A stretch of DNA of 64,000 bases from Bacillus methanolicus (GTDB lineage: Bacteria; Bacillota; Bacilli; Bacillales; Cytobacillaceae): NCBI RefSeq assembly GCF_028888695.1, contig NZ_PNFF01000001.1, positions 877,501 through 941,500 on the forward strand. The letters run 5' to 3'. Within the stretch, counting starts at the first letter, position 1. Each line of letters starts with the position of its first letter. The notes below the pieces were generated by a model. The model saw only the letters and a program-made list of their open reading frames with translations, was not told where the DNA came from and did no database searches. Made by a program: the position numbers and the translations under genes. Below, piece by piece: positions 23,377-34,007 of this stretch.

Positions 23377-23531
23377 AAGACCCATACACAATGATTAAGA
23401 AGCTTTATAGAAATCTCTTAAAAGAAGGATGGACACTCAATGAAATTGATGAGATGGACATCCATTTTTATTTTGAACTGATGGAAGAAGAAACCGAAAC
23501 GAAAGTGGGCTTTATTGATCAGGTGTTATAG
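23364..23531 (+). CDS. Frameshift extension of the tail chaperone (gpT part of gpGT)
   Basis: In the -1 frame after the slippery site, reading continues KKPVEDPYTMIKKLYRNLL to KVGFIDQVL and stops at 23529-23531, 12 bases before the tape measure gene. It has no start codon of its own in a suitable place. It is expected only as the C-terminal part of a fusion made by programmed -1 frameshifting. Confidence 0.85.
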   Translation, partial: KKPVEDPYTMIKKLYRNLLKEGWTLNEIDEMDIHFYFELMEEETETKVGFIDQVL

Positions 23532-23542
23532 GAGGTGAGAAT

Positions 23543-26215
23543 ATGACAGAAGTTGGGGCTCTTCGAATAAACCTTTCGTTAAATGCGGCGAATTTTACGC
23601 AGGGAATGCAAGAAATAAACCGGAAATTAAAAGGACTTCAATCCGAATTTAGAGCATCAGTAGCCGGTAATAAAGATTTTCAAAGTTCCTTAGAAGGTAT
23701 GAGAACGAAATCTCAATACTTATCAAATGTATTAAACCTTCAAAGTCAGCGTGTTGAACAATTAAGACGGCAATATGAGCAGATGAAAACTACTAAGGGC
23801 GAAGATGCCAAGGAAACAGAGAACCTTCTTATTCGCTATAATCGTGCATTAGCTACAATGCGGGAAACCGAACATGAGTTAAGGGAATTGAATGCACAGC
23901 TTGAACGACAATCCAGTATTACTGGAAGAATACAAGCTTCTATGTCGCGACTAGGAAATAGTATGCAGGATGTTGGCGGTCGTATGCAATCGGTTGGTCA
24001 AGAAATTGCTATGTCATTCGGCACAGTATCAACAGCAATCGGTGGAGCTCTTGGTTTTGCTGTCAAAAAATCGATGGATTTTGAGGCTCAATTGAGCAGT
24101 ATAAAGGCAGTTTCTGGAGCAACCGGAGAGCAAATGGAACAATTGAAAAATCTCGCTATTGAGATGGGTTCGAAAACGAAATACAGCGGTTTAGAAGCGG
24201 CACAGGGAATTGAAGAACTCATCAAGGCAGGTGTCTCATTAGAAGATATTATTAATGGTGGTCTAGAAGGGGCGTTATCTCTTGCGACTGCAGGGGAATT
24301 AGACTTGGCACAAGCGGCTGAAATCGCTTCTACTGCTCTTAATGCATTTAAAGATGACGCTTTAACAATAAATGATGCTGCCAATATTCTTGCAGGTGGG
24401 GCTAACGCTTCAGCAACAAGTGTAGGTGAATTACAATTTGGATTGTCTCAAGTTTCAGCCGTAGCGTCAGGAATTGGATTGAGTTTTAAAGATACGGCTA
24501 CAGCATTATCGTTGTTTGCTAATAACGGTCTTAAAGGCTCGGATGCTGGTACGTCATTAAAAACGATGTTATCAAATTTAATTCCGAAATCTGAAGCCGC
24601 AAATGAGACAATGATGGATTTAGGTATTGTCACCAGAGACGGCGCTAATGCATTCTTTGACGCTCAAGGAAATGTTCGTTCAATGGCGGAAATTGCAGGT
24701 GTTTTACATGAATCGCTAAAAGGATTAAACGCTGAGCAACGCCAACAAGCGTTATATACAATGTTTGGTTCTGATGCTATTCGCGCAGCAAACATTTTGT
24801 ACAAAGAAGGCGCTGTCGGAATCAATAAAATGTACTCAGAGATGAGCAAAGTTACTGCGGTTGATGTCGCCAATGAAAAAATGAACAACCTAAAAGGACG
24901 AATTGAAGAGTTAAAAGGAGCGTTTGAGACAGCACAGATAACAATCGGAAATGCCCTTGTTCCAGCAGTGGATTTACTTGTTCAAGGGTTACAGAAAGTT
25001 ATGAATTGGTTCAATAATTTATCTCCTGGAATGCAGTCGTTTATTGCCATTAGTGCAGCAGTTACAGCAGTAATTACAGGGTTAGTTGCGACGTTTGGTG
25101 TTGTACTCGCCGTGATTGGTGGGGCGGCAAGTGGAATTGGAGCTCTCACAACTGCATTTAGTGCAGTATCCGGAGCAATTGCATCGGCAGGAGGAATAGC
25201 AGGAGTTTTCAGTACCGCAATTGCAGCTATTACAGGACCAATTGGTATTGCTGTTGCTGCCATAGTGGGACTTGGTGTTACGTTTGGAGTGTTGTATTCG
25301 AAAAACGAAGCGTTTAGAAATGGTGTCCAACAAGTTTGGCAACATATAAAGAACATTTTTTCAACAACACTATCTGCAATAGGCTCTGTTGTTCGCTCAA
25401 CCATGTCTACAGTAACTTCCTTCTTCTCTAGCAAACTTCAACAAATTCGTCAATTTTGGCAGCAAAACGGAGCACAAATTCAAAAAGTCATGTCTGTGGT
25501 TATGACATTTATTTCCGCGATCGTTCAGACCAAGATGGCTCTTATCCAAGCAGGGTTTACGGCTGCATGGAACGTTATTAAGGGCGTAACATCAGCAGTT
25601 TGGAACACGATAAAAGGTGTTATTTCCGGTGGTATCAACATCATTCTCGGTCTGATTAAAACGTTTGTTTCGATTTTGACAGGCGATTGGCGCGGTGCAT
25701 GGGAAGGTGCGAAACAAACCGTAAAAGGCGCAATTCAAACAATAGGTTCAATGGCTAACGGGATGGTTGATATTGGTCGAAACATTATTTCCGGTCTGAC
25801 TAGAGGTCTTTCGTCAGCAGCAAAGGGTTTGTATGAAAAAGCACAGGATATCGCTAATACTGTTTCTAAAACGATTAAAAACACTCTTAAAATAAAATCC
25901 CCTTCTCGCGTCATGATTGAAATGGGGAAATTTATTGGTCAGGGTTTATCAAAAGGTATGGAATCTTCAATTATTGATATCGAAAGTATTTCGCAGAAAA
26001 TGGCAAATGCAACGATTCCAGACATCAAATCTTTTACAGTTCCTAATTCTTCACATAATAAAATGACAAAGGATAAACAAATAATACTTAACTTTGAACG
26101 TATGTTTGAAGGAGCAAATTTTCACGTGAGAGATGACTATGATATTCATAGAATAGCAGAGGAAATGGGAAATGTGTTTTCAAATAGTATGAGGACAGCG
26201 GGGGTGAGGATTTGA
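23543..26215 (+). CDS. Tape measure protein
   Basis: An 890-residue protein setting tail length. The N-terminus is coiled coil (about 1-140), followed by a TP901-type core (MDFEAQLSSIKAVSGATGE, GLEAAQGIEELIKAG). Hydrophobic Gly/Ala-rich segments lie near residues 500-580, and the C-terminal region contains repeats with the IKSPSRVM motif. Length predicts a tail of roughly 130 nm by the usual 1.5 A per residue rule. It overlaps the next gene by 4 bases. Confidence 0.94.
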   Translation: MTEVGALRINLSLNAANFTQGMQEINRKLKGLQSEFRASVAGNKDFQSSLEGMRTKSQYLSNVLNLQSQRVEQLRRQYEQMKTTKGEDAKETENLLIRYNRALATMRETEHELRELNAQLERQSSITGRIQASMSRLGNSMQDVGGRMQSVGQEIAMSFGTVSTAIGGALGFAVKKSMDFEAQLSSIKAVSGATGEQMEQLKNLAIEMGSKTKYSGLEAAQGIEELIKAGVSLEDIINGGLEGALSLATAGELDLAQAAEIASTALNAFKDDALTINDAANILAGGANASATSVGELQFGLSQVSAVASGIGLSFKDTATALSLFANNGLKGSDAGTSLKTMLSNLIPKSEAANETMMDLGIVTRDGANAFFDAQGNVRSMAEIAGVLHESLKGLNAEQRQQALYTMFGSDAIRAANILYKEGAVGINKMYSEMSKVTAVDVANEKMNNLKGRIEELKGAFETAQITIGNALVPAVDLLVQGLQKVMNWFNNLSPGMQSFIAISAAVTAVITGLVATFGVVLAVIGGAASGIGALTTAFSAVSGAIASAGGIAGVFSTAIAAITGPIGIAVAAIVGLGVTFGVLYSKNEAFRNGVQQVWQHIKNIFSTTLSAIGSVVRSTMSTVTSFFSSKLQQIRQFWQQNGAQIQKVMSVVMTFISAIVQTKMALIQAGFTAAWNVIKGVTSAVWNTIKGVISGGINIILGLIKTFVSILTGDWRGAWEGAKQTVKGAIQTIGSMANGMVDIGRNIISGLTRGLSSAAKGLYEKAQDIANTVSKTIKNTLKIKSPSRVMIEMGKFIGQGLSKGMESSIIDIESISQKMANATIPDIKSFTVPNSSHNKMTKDKQIILNFERMFEGANFHVRDDYDIHRIAEEMGNVFSNSMRTAGVRI

Positions 26216-27015
26216 GTATATACATAGACACATTAGAAGGTGTTCGTTACGATTTAAATCAATATGGACTAAAACCTCTTAAATTTGAAATCGACTCCCT
26301 CTCCTCACGTACAGAATCGGAAGTGATTGATGGTAGAGACGGACACATTGATATAGAAACCACCTTTGAAGGACGTTCCTTGCGAGCGTCTTTTTTATTA
26401 GAAGCCAAAAATATTATAGATTTTTCTTTCTTAAGAGATAAAGTATTTAGACTTTTCGATGGAAAAACTTATTTCTATATTCTCGAAAGTCGTCAACCAT
26501 CAAAAAGATGGAAAGTAAGAACTGTATCCAAATTCACACTGGATAGAATCAATCCTAGAACAGCGACTTTTGAAATCTCGTTCCTCTCGCCGTCTCCATA
26601 TGCGGAATCCATCGGTAGCACATTGTATCCTTATTATTTAGATGGTTATTTACAAGTATCTACTCATGAAAATGTTCAGTACATCTTCCAAGAAAATGTT
26701 TTTTCTGTATGGAATGATGGTGATGTCGCTGTTGATCCAAGAGAATATCCTTTAAGAATCGAATTTAAAGGAGCTTCAAACAATTTAACCATTCGTAATC
26801 TAACCACAAACGATGAATGGCAATACAATGGTACAACTAATTCAAATGACATTATTACTTTAGACGGCATCCGTTCTTTTAAGAACGGATTTTCTATTTT
26901 CGGAAAAACGAATCGAAAGCTTATCACATTGAATCAGGGTTGGAATGATTTTGAAATTGTTGGAGCTTTAGATCCTTACGAAATTTCATTTGATTTCCGT
27001 TTCTACTATATTTAG
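26212..27015 (+). CDS. Distal tail protein (Dit)
   Basis: A 267-residue protein of the Sipho_tail / SPP1 gp19.1 type. SLSSRTESEVIDGRDGHID and FLSPSPYAES are characteristic of the N-terminal Dit ring domain. It caps the tail tip and links the tube to the baseplate. No tail lysin (Tal) gene follows it, which is unusual. Confidence 0.85.
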   Translation: MSIYIDTLEGVRYDLNQYGLKPLKFEIDSLSSRTESEVIDGRDGHIDIETTFEGRSLRASFLLEAKNIIDFSFLRDKVFRLFDGKTYFYILESRQPSKRWKVRTVSKFTLDRINPRTATFEISFLSPSPYAESIGSTLYPYYLDGYLQVSTHENVQYIFQENVFSVWNDGDVAVDPREYPLRIEFKGASNNLTIRNLTTNDEWQYNGTTNSNDIITLDGIRSFKNGFSIFGKTNRKLITLNQGWNDFEIVGALDPYEISFDFRFYYI

Positions 27016-27028
27016 GAGGTGGTGTTGT

Positions 27029-30000
27029 TTGGAAACACAAAATAAGCAAACGATAAACATTGATTTAAAACAACCGACTATGATTCCTTTACCGCAGTTC
27101 ATCCAGCAGGACACGAATGTACTTGAATTTCTTGTGAAAGATAATGGAGCTAATGCTGATTTAAGTAATATTGGGAGAATTGTAGTTAACTATAAACGTC
27201 CTGATGATAAGGTTATTTCTCGATTATTAACTGCTGAGGGGAATAAGGTTTTATACGAAATCGGGCAAGAAGAAATGGAAGTGTCCGGCTATGGGGAATT
27301 GGAATTGCAGTTCTTTAGTCAGGATAATCTATATAGAATTTCCACCAAACGGTTTAAGGTATATTTATCTGAATCAATCGGAACAGATACAATTTATGAA
27401 GATAATGAAAATCTAACTCTTCTTCAAGAATTGTTTATTGAAGTGGAAGAATTGGTGGATGGTACAAACGAAGCGACCAATTTTGCTATGGAACAAGGGA
27501 ACTACGCTCAAACGCAAGGAGACTATGCTCAAGAAAAAGCAGAACTTGCTGCAACAGAAGCAAGTAATCTTTCACAATTGAAAAGTGATACTATAGACGC
27601 CACGCAAGCGGCAAATGAAGCAGCAACAAGTGCTAATAATGCAGCTAATAACGCAAATACTGCAACAACTAACGCTAATAATGCAGCTACAAATGCAAAT
27701 AACGCTGCTACGAGTGCAAATAATGCCGCAACAGCAGCCAATAATGCAGCCTCAAACGCAACCACACAAGCCACATACGCACAACAACAAGGCGACTACG
27801 CTAAAGCACAGGGGGATTACGCAAAACAAGTCGGTAATGAAAACAAGATTAATCGATTAAACCCAGTTAATACATTCGATGATATCGCAACAACATATCC
27901 AAATCCGAATTTAGGAGATACAGTACAGACATTAGATAACGGAAAGTTTTATCGGTGGGATGGAACACAGTGGAAGTTTGTAGAACAATGGACATCAAGT
28001 GCAATCAGTACATTATCAACTGAATTGTCTAATGCAAAAAATGATACTGTAAATAGTGTAGTTTATCAAACATTACAAGAACGTTTAAATGATACTTCAA
28101 ATAAAATTGGAATTTTAAACAATGAATTATCCAAGCAGAATAAACAATCCGCCACCATCGGTCAAGGACTCAACATCATCAACGCATCACAAAACAGTCC
28201 GTTAGACATCCGAATCGAAGGGCGCACACTCGTCAACGTATCACAAAACGTGCTTGATCCAGCAAAGTATTATGTCCTTTCCGACAAAAAATCAAAAATC
28301 AAATTCAGCGATGGTACAACATACGCAGGTGTTGCAAAATTTCAAGGAAAAGCTGAAAAGCCAATTTTGATTCGTGTATCGAATTTTGAAAATAAAGTGT
28401 CGGGAAGTACGGTAGAGAATCCGCATTTGTTTCATGGTAGAGCTGGTTCTTCATTAGGTTCACCTAGTGATATAGGGAATACATCGATTTGGTCAGAACG
28501 TTCACAATCACAATACAATGACATTTCCAAACAAAATGGAATATCTGCATCAGATTCAAATAATATAAATGGTTATATTCGTCAACACCTTTTCTCCTTC
28601 AACCTCATCGAAGCCATCGAGCGCAACGTAGGGAAAATTCCTGCTCCAGATACGGCGGGGAAAGTGGCGTGGTTGAAGAATAACATCAACGCACTCACAA
28701 TTCGCTGGCACGGATACGGCACTAGCCCGACAGGCAACAAAGCGAGCCTTGCGGTGTATAACAACACGACATCAGCGTGGGTGGATACGGTCAATCACAC
28801 AAATGGCAGCGTGACACAATTGACATTCACAATTAGTGGTGCATCAATTACTGACCGTATTGGTTCAAACGGTTTCGTCCACTTCTTAGCCTATGCCGAC
28901 CCATCAGACGGTACAACAGCGTCAACTATCTATACAGATTACGTTGAACTCGAAATCGAACTTGCACAAAATGCGCAACTATGGAATCCACGTTTCCCAC
29001 TATACGAAGTCGATGCGACAACGGAATATCCGAACATCCTAACAACGTGGGATGAAAACGAAGTAATGCGCCGTTATCCGATGGTTGAGTCGGTTCAACA
29101 CGTTCAAAATCCGTATGTGATTGCGGAAGGCGAGAACTTGTTACCGCCGTTTACGGAGTGGAATTTACATGCGAATGCGGTTGTAAGAGAGCCGTATAAG
29201 TTGGAGTTGAATGCGACAGGGGCATGGCAGTCTAGCTTTGTCGATATAAAGGTCAAACCTTCAACCGCATACTACTTCACTATGAGTCATAATGCGTTAT
29301 TTGAAATTGATGAATTTGATGCATATGGAAATATAGTTGTAAATCGAAATGTTTCAAGTGCTCAAACATTATCTTTCACAACCAACGCAGCTACTACTCG
29401 TTTGAGGGTAATCGCTAATAACAATACATCTGGCACATTTACCTTCACGAACCCGATGCTCACACTCGGATCAACAGCAAAACCATTTACCCCACGCAAT
29501 CCAAGCTATTTGTTTGCCGAAGTCAAACTCGGTCAAATAGGCGATAAAAAAGATATTTTATTCAGAGAGAATGGTGATTGGAAGGTATTGAAGTGGATTG
29601 AGAAAGATGTACAACTTACAGGCTCGTTGTCATGGATGTTTAATGAGGATCGTGTAGGATGTAAAATTATTCAGTATTGGGTAAGTGGAACGTTCAATCC
29701 GTTTAGTTGGAATGATAGTTATCCAATCATTGTCACTAAATATAACGGCGCAATAGTTTCTCGATCTGCGATTATTAATCAAGCAGACCAATTTACAGTA
29801 GGTTCAAAAGATTCAGGGGATTTATATATTGCCATCTCCGACACCGACAGTGGTTGGGGCGAACACTACAAACCATCTGCCCAAGAAGTTCAAGCGTATT
29901 TCAACGGATGGAAAGCAAATGGATATACAACAGGAACAGCCGTTACAAACGAATTGACAGGACAACTTGCTCCAAGTGGAACATACACATTCGCTCAAAG

Positions 30001-30745
30001 CGGGGCATATCGAAATATAGTCGTTGAAAAATCAACGGACAACTCAACATGGTCGCCATCCGTTGAAAATACCGATTTCAAGATTGGTATTTCGGGAACA
30101 AAAGCCGTATTGACGAATTTAAGCACATCACCGTTGTATTTCCGTATCAGTTACAACTATGGTGTCACAGTGAACAGCTGGGCATCGTTAGTTGACGGAA
30201 GTGCACCTTCAACGAATACACTTGCGTACGTGTCAGCGAATATGGCTCCGGGATTTACGCCATATAAGTTATCGTATGTGTTAGCGACACCGCAAACGGT
30301 TGTTGTAACTGATAAGGTCGAAGGCGATTTGGTCGTGAATGGGGCTACGCAGATTTTAGTTGATAATGCGATTATTAGACGTGAAAAAGTTACATTCAAC
30401 ACATCTACAAAACAAGGAACGACATCTAAAAAATCAGCAAAAATATTAGGAGTATATAAAGAAATGACTCCTGAACCATTTACTACATATTCAAGTAATG
30501 GTCAGACGTTGCCTCAATTAATTAATACGGTTGATACAACAAAAGATTATTATGTAACTTATGTTTTATTAGATAAATATAATTTCACAACAAATGTATT
30601 AAGTATAATCGCAACTTACAATTCGAGTCTTAAATCAGTCGTTGATGATATGGTTGCAAAAGTATCAGATAATGCAACACAAATTTCCATTAATACAAAA
30701 TATATTATAGACATTTTAGCTCGCCTTAAGGCTGGTGGTCTATAA
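27029..30745 (+). CDS. BppU-like baseplate/tail fibre protein
   Basis: A 1238-residue receptor-binding protein. The N-terminal domain (residues 1 to about 130; FLVKDNGANADLSNIGRIVV) matches baseplate upper protein BppU. Residues about 150-275 are Ala/Asn-rich repeats (ANNAATSANN-type, with QGDYA units), a probable trimeric fibre shaft. The remainder has beta-rich carbohydrate-binding-like segments. TTG 27029 follows AGGAGGTGGTG. It overlaps the next gene by one base. Confidence 0.82.
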   Translation: METQNKQTINIDLKQPTMIPLPQFIQQDTNVLEFLVKDNGANADLSNIGRIVVNYKRPDDKVISRLLTAEGNKVLYEIGQEEMEVSGYGELELQFFSQDNLYRISTKRFKVYLSESIGTDTIYEDNENLTLLQELFIEVEELVDGTNEATNFAMEQGNYAQTQGDYAQEKAELAATEASNLSQLKSDTIDATQAANEAATSANNAANNANTATTNANNAATNANNAATSANNAATAANNAASNATTQATYAQQQGDYAKAQGDYAKQVGNENKINRLNPVNTFDDIATTYPNPNLGDTVQTLDNGKFYRWDGTQWKFVEQWTSSAISTLSTELSNAKNDTVNSVVYQTLQERLNDTSNKIGILNNELSKQNKQSATIGQGLNIINASQNSPLDIRIEGRTLVNVSQNVLDPAKYYVLSDKKSKIKFSDGTTYAGVAKFQGKAEKPILIRVSNFENKVSGSTVENPHLFHGRAGSSLGSPSDIGNTSIWSERSQSQYNDISKQNGISASDSNNINGYIRQHLFSFNLIEAIERNVGKIPAPDTAGKVAWLKNNINALTIRWHGYGTSPTGNKASLAVYNNTTSAWVDTVNHTNGSVTQLTFTISGASITDRIGSNGFVHFLAYADPSDGTTASTIYTDYVELEIELAQNAQLWNPRFPLYEVDATTEYPNILTTWDENEVMRRYPMVESVQHVQNPYVIAEGENLLPPFTEWNLHANAVVREPYKLELNATGAWQSSFVDIKVKPSTAYYFTMSHNALFEIDEFDAYGNIVVNRNVSSAQTLSFTTNAATTRLRVIANNNTSGTFTFTNPMLTLGSTAKPFTPRNPSYLFAEVKLGQIGDKKDILFRENGDWKVLKWIEKDVQLTGSLSWMFNEDRVGCKIIQYWVSGTFNPFSWNDSYPIIVTKYNGAIVSRSAIINQADQFTVGSKDSGDLYIAISDTDSGWGEHYKPSAQEVQAYFNGWKANGYTTGTAVTNELTGQLAPSGTYTFAQSGAYRNIVVEKSTDNSTWSPSVENTDFKIGISGTKAVLTNLSTSPLYFRISYNYGVTVNSWASLVDGSAPSTNTLAYVSANMAPGFTPYKLSYVLATPQTVVVTDKVEGDLVVNGATQILVDNAIIRREKVTFNTSTKQGTTSKKSAKILGVYKEMTPEPFTTYSSNGQTLPQLINTVDTTKDYYVTYVLLDKYNFTTNVLSIIATYNSSLKSVVDDMVAKVSDNATQISINTKYIIDILARLKAGGL

Positions 30746-31374
30746 TGTATAGAATATATAAAATTACAAATTTGGTTAATGGAAAAATGTACATAGGATT
30801 GACTAAGCAGTCATTAGAAGAAAGATTTTCTCAGCACTGTTGTAGTAAAAACTATAACAGTGCTATTTATTTAGCTATTAAAAAATATGGAAAAAATAAT
30901 TTCATTATTGAAGAATTGACAACATGTGTAACTTTTGAAGATGCAAGTATTTTAGAAAGATTAGCTATAAGATATTATAATACATTATCCCCTAACGGAT
31001 ACAATATCCATACAGGTGGATTAGGTGGTAAATTATCAGAAGAAATTAAACAAAAAATATCACAAAAAGCAAAAGAAAGAATGTCTAAAAAAGAAAATAA
31101 TCCAATGTACGGTAGAAAACATTCAGAAGAAACAATAAGAAAAATTAGTGAAGCAAAAAGAGGAAAGAAACTTACTGAAGAACATAAAAGAAAATTATCA
31201 GAGAGTTTAAAAGGTGAGAAAAGTTATTGGTATGGTAAGAAAGGTGAAGAAATGCCTTTTGGTAATAGAGGTGGATGGAATAAGGGTATTCTAATGAAAA
31301 AAGAAGCAAAACTAAAAAGAAAAGTGACGAAGTTTCACCAAGCAATTGATGATATCTTTGTAAGCGTCAAATAA
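30745..31374 (+). CDS. GIY-YIG homing endonuclease, 3' end cut by IS66
   Basis: A 209-residue nuclease. The GIY-YIG core is YRIYKITNLVNGKMYIGLT at the start. NUMOD3-type DNA-binding repeats follow (NNPMYGRKHSEETIRKISEA, then KGEKSYWYGKKGE). The IS66 left end begins at 31360, so the last codons and stop come from the IS and the native C-terminus is lost. The ATG overlaps the fibre gene stop. Confidence 0.85.
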   Translation: MYRIYKITNLVNGKMYIGLTKQSLEERFSQHCCSKNYNSAIYLAIKKYGKNNFIIEELTTCVTFEDASILERLAIRYYNTLSPNGYNIHTGGLGGKLSEEIKQKISQKAKERMSKKENNPMYGRKHSEETIRKISEAKRGKKLTEEHKRKLSESLKGEKSYWYGKKGEEMPFGNRGGWNKGILMKKEAKLKRKVTKFHQAIDDIFVSVK

Positions 31375-31411
31375 TCCCCACCTAAAAAATAGATGGGGAT
31401 TTCGTTATGAT

Positions 31412-32995
31412 TTAGGTATTCTTTTTAAACACTCGACAAACTAAGGGGATGGTTGATGACCAAGGCATTAATTGATCCAAGGCATCTTTATCTTTGGTAT
31501 CCATGTTTGGTAATTTCTCAAAGAGATAAGTGAGATAGGTAAATGGATTTAAGTTATTCTCTTTAGCTGTCTCAATCAAACTGTATATTGTCGCACTGGC
31601 CCTAGCGCCTCGGGTGGTATTGGCAAACAGCCAATTTTTCCGGCCAATGACAAATGGCTTGATCGAACGTTCGCTGCGGTTATTATCGATTTCTAAACGG
31701 CCATCTTTTAAAAAGCCCACTAATTTATCCCATTGGTTCAGGCAATATTGGATTGCTTGGCCTAGGGCGCTTTTTGGGAGAACTTTTGGTTGTTGAGTTT
31801 TAAGCCATGCTGAAAAAGCCTCCAGCACTGGCTGGCTGCGTTCCAAACGACTTTGATAGCGTTCTTCAGGGGTTGAATCCTTTAAGTCACGCTCTATCGC
31901 AAAAAGTCGGTTACAAAAATCGAGCCCTTCCTTGGCAGCTACCGGAGCTGGTTGCTTTGAAGCCGGCAGAGCCTTTAAGGCCTCATCAAACTTGCGCCTT
32001 GCATGCGCCCAACAACCGACCAGGGTTACATGAGGAAGCCCTTGATAACCCGAGTAGCCGTCCACATGAAGGTAGCCCTTGAAACCATTCAGAAACTTGC
32101 GAGGATGTTCCTTTCCCCGTGTCTGTTGGTAATCATAAAGAGTAATCGGCGGACCTTCTCTTCCTGTGCGATAAAGCCACATATACGAAGTGGATGTGGC
32201 CTTTCGGCCCGGTTCATGGAGCACCTGTAAAGTGGTTTCATCCGCATGGAGAATATCCTGTTTGAGTAAATGATCCTTCATCCGATCATAAATTAAACGC
32301 AGCCACTGATCTGCGCCATAGATCATCCAGTTCGCCATTGTCTGCCGGGATAAAGTAAACCCAAGTCGTTCAAACTGCTTTTCTTGTCGATAAAGAGGCA
32401 GCCCTTCCACATATTTTTGGCACATCACATACGCCATGCTTGAAGGGGAAGCTAAGCTGCCCGGATAGACAGGCTCCGGCATAGACGCTGTCACAATTGG
32501 GGTATTGATCTCCTCATGTTCACAACGGCGGCAGGCGTAGACATAACGGACATGCTTTACCACTTTTACTTCAGCCGGAATGACTTTGATTTCTTGACGC
32601 ACTTCCGTGCTCATTTCATGTAAAGATCCACCGCAACACGAACAAACCTGCTCTTCTGCGGAAAGACGGTATTCAACCGTTTCCGTAGGCAGGTCTTCCA
32701 GCATCGATTCACGTTGACCACGTTTTTTACGACGACGGTAGGTAATGGTTTCAGAAGCAGGCTCCTCTAAAACGGAGGCTGCTTCTACCTCTGCTTCATT
32801 AAAGAGCGAAAGCTCTAATTGATCGGCATGTGTTTTTTCACTTGAAGAGCCAAATCGTCTTTTTTGGCTGAGGCGAAACTGCTCCTCATACCATTTCAGT
32901 TTCGCAGTAAGTTCAGCCACTTGCTTTTCAAGAGATTCACAACGCTTTTGAAAATATTCAGTTGGTTGGGTGAGTGTTTTCGTTGTCTTTTTCAT
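31412..32995 (-). CDS. tnpC: IS66 transposase TnpC
   Basis: A 527-residue DDE transposase. It has an N-terminal leucine-zipper-like coiled coil, a zinc-finger segment (CSCCGG and CRRCEH), and the catalytic core with [10 protein letters not shown] (Asp), HVDGYSGY (Asp) and [12 protein letters not shown] (Glu). Full length for the family. Confidence 0.95.
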   Translation of the reverse strand: MKKTTKTLTQPTEYFQKRCESLEKQVAELTAKLKWYEEQFRLSQKRRFGSSSEKTHADQLELSLFNEAEVEAASVLEEPASETITYRRRKKRGQRESMLEDLPTETVEYRLSAEEQVCSCCGGSLHEMSTEVRQEIKVIPAEVKVVKHVRYVYACRRCEHEEINTPIVTASMPEPVYPGSLASPSSMAYVMCQKYVEGLPLYRQEKQFERLGFTLSRQTMANWMIYGADQWLRLIYDRMKDHLLKQDILHADETTLQVLHEPGRKATSTSYMWLYRTGREGPPITLYDYQQTRGKEHPRKFLNGFKGYLHVDGYSGYQGLPHVTLVGCWAHARRKFDEALKALPASKQPAPVAAKEGLDFCNRLFAIERDLKDSTPEERYQSRLERSQPVLEAFSAWLKTQQPKVLPKSALGQAIQYCLNQWDKLVGFLKDGRLEIDNNRSERSIKPFVIGRKNWLFANTTRGARASATIYSLIETAKENNLNPFTYLTYLFEKLPNMDTKDKDALDQLMPWSSTIPLVCRVFKKNT

Positions 32996-33074
32996 ACTTT
33001 ATCTATTCGACAAATGATGATTCATTCCTTTTAAAAATGAGTGTGCAAATAAAAAATTTTAAAGAATATGTTTT

Positions 33075-33431
33075 TTAGATAACTGTCCTTGCGGTGACTT
33101 CAGGATGAGCCTGGCGCTGTTCAAGCGGAAGCCCATCAAGCAACCAACGAAGCTGGCGGCGGCTTATTTTTAGCGGTGCATCACTTTCTTCCGTTGGCCA
33201 TTGAAATTTTCCTTGTTCTAAACGTCTATAATAGAGCCAGAAGCCGTTGTGCTCCCAATGAAGGATTTTCAGTTTATCCCGATTGCGATTGCAAAAGACA
33301 AAGTAGCTAGGCGAAAAGGGATCTAAATCGAAACCCTCTTTCACCAACGCAGCCAGGCCATCAATGGATTTGCGCAAGTCTGTGCTCCCTCGAGCGAGAT
33401 AAACATTCGTGATCATGGTTTCGTTTAACAT
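33075..33431 (-). CDS. tnpB: IS66 accessory protein TnpB
   Basis: A 118-residue IS66 Orf2 protein. VYLARGSTDLRKSIDGLAAL and FCNRNRDKLKILHWEHNGFW are the family signatures. It overlaps tnpA by 7 bases. It is required for IS66 transposition, but its biochemical role is not settled. Confidence 0.95.
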   Translation of the reverse strand: MLNETMITNVYLARGSTDLRKSIDGLAALVKEGFDLDPFSPSYFVFCNRNRDKLKILHWEHNGFWLYYRRLEQGKFQWPTEESDAPLKISRRQLRWLLDGLPLEQRQAHPEVTARTVI

Positions 33432-33745
33432 AGCGACCTCAACGTCCTTACGACATCCGCAAGGAAAGATGGGTCGAAGCCTGGTTTCACCTCTATGGAT
33501 GCTTGCCCTATAGTAATCTGTATGGTGTTTTTTGATTCGCTATATTGTTCATCCATTGTGACTGAAACCCATTTAGATGACGGTGTTGAGATCCGATTCG
33601 TGTTTTCAATTTTTCTAAGCCAATATTTTAATTGATGAAGTTTCACATTATTGTCTGCACACCATTTGGATTGGGTCTGTCCACTATTCCTAAAATCGGC
33701 GATCCGAAGTTCCCATTCTTTTCGCAATTCTGCTTTTGACATCAA
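33425..33745 (-). CDS. tnpA: IS66 accessory protein TnpA
   Basis: A 106-residue protein with a helix-turn-helix of the IS66 Orf1 / transposase_8-like kind (SGQTQSKWCADNNVKLHQLK). It is the first gene of the element and translationally coupled to tnpB. GAGGTTTTTT precedes the ATG on the minus strand. Confidence 0.92.
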   Translation of the reverse strand: MMSKAELRKEWELRIADFRNSGQTQSKWCADNNVKLHQLKYWLRKIENTNRISTPSSKWVSVTMDEQYSESKNTIQITIGQASIEVKPGFDPSFLADVVRTLRSLC

Positions 33746-33826
33746 AAAACCTCCTCAAATATTGATTTGAGGAGATTATCTCAAAGTGTCATCTAGGTTA
33801 ATAGGTGGGAACTATTTTACGGTTAC

Positions 33827-33892
33827 TATTATAGTGGCATTAAAAGTACAGTCTCTTCAACTTTTCCAGCTAGTAAAGATATGACTCTTGAG
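33827..33892 (+). pseudogene. Fragment of an interrupted phage gene (5' side of IS110 copy 2)
   Basis: Only 66 bp lie between the IS66 and the IS110. They encode YYSGIKSTVSSTFPASKDMT and two more residues in an open frame. Joined to the DNA after the IS110, the frame continues EAKNRVVELMAKAFRELYYE to a stop at 35793. This is the 3' end of a phage gene whose 5' part was lost at the IS66. Confidence 0.55.
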
Positions 33893-34007
33893 GAGCATTC
33901 CTGTAATGAAGAAATTTGAGGTTTGAAACAAAAAGAGCCCTCTTGGTATAGTACAGGGTGTCAATACATTGACCCCGAATTAATAAGTTGCCAAGGAGGA
34001 CTCAATA

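Larger units (their letters stand above)
31360..33826 (-). mobile_element. IS66-family insertion sequence
   Basis: A 2467-bp element with tnpA-tnpB-tnpC on the minus strand. The 24-bp terminal inverted repeats (31360-31383 and 33803-33826) begin GTAAGCGT and GTAACCGT and agree at 20 positions. The flanking 8-mers ATATCTTT and TATTATAG do not match, so the target duplication expected for IS66 is absent. That suggests a deletion or rearrangement next to the element. Confidence 0.92.

Noticed and set aside
24982-25434. 150-codon minus-strand frame inside the tape measure gene
   Set aside because: Ala/Pro/Thr-rich shadow of Gly/Ala-rich coding DNA; no ribosome binding site.
27529-27860. Alanine/glutamine-rich frames on both strands in the fibre gene
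   Set aside because: They result from the ANNAAT-type repeats read in other frames.
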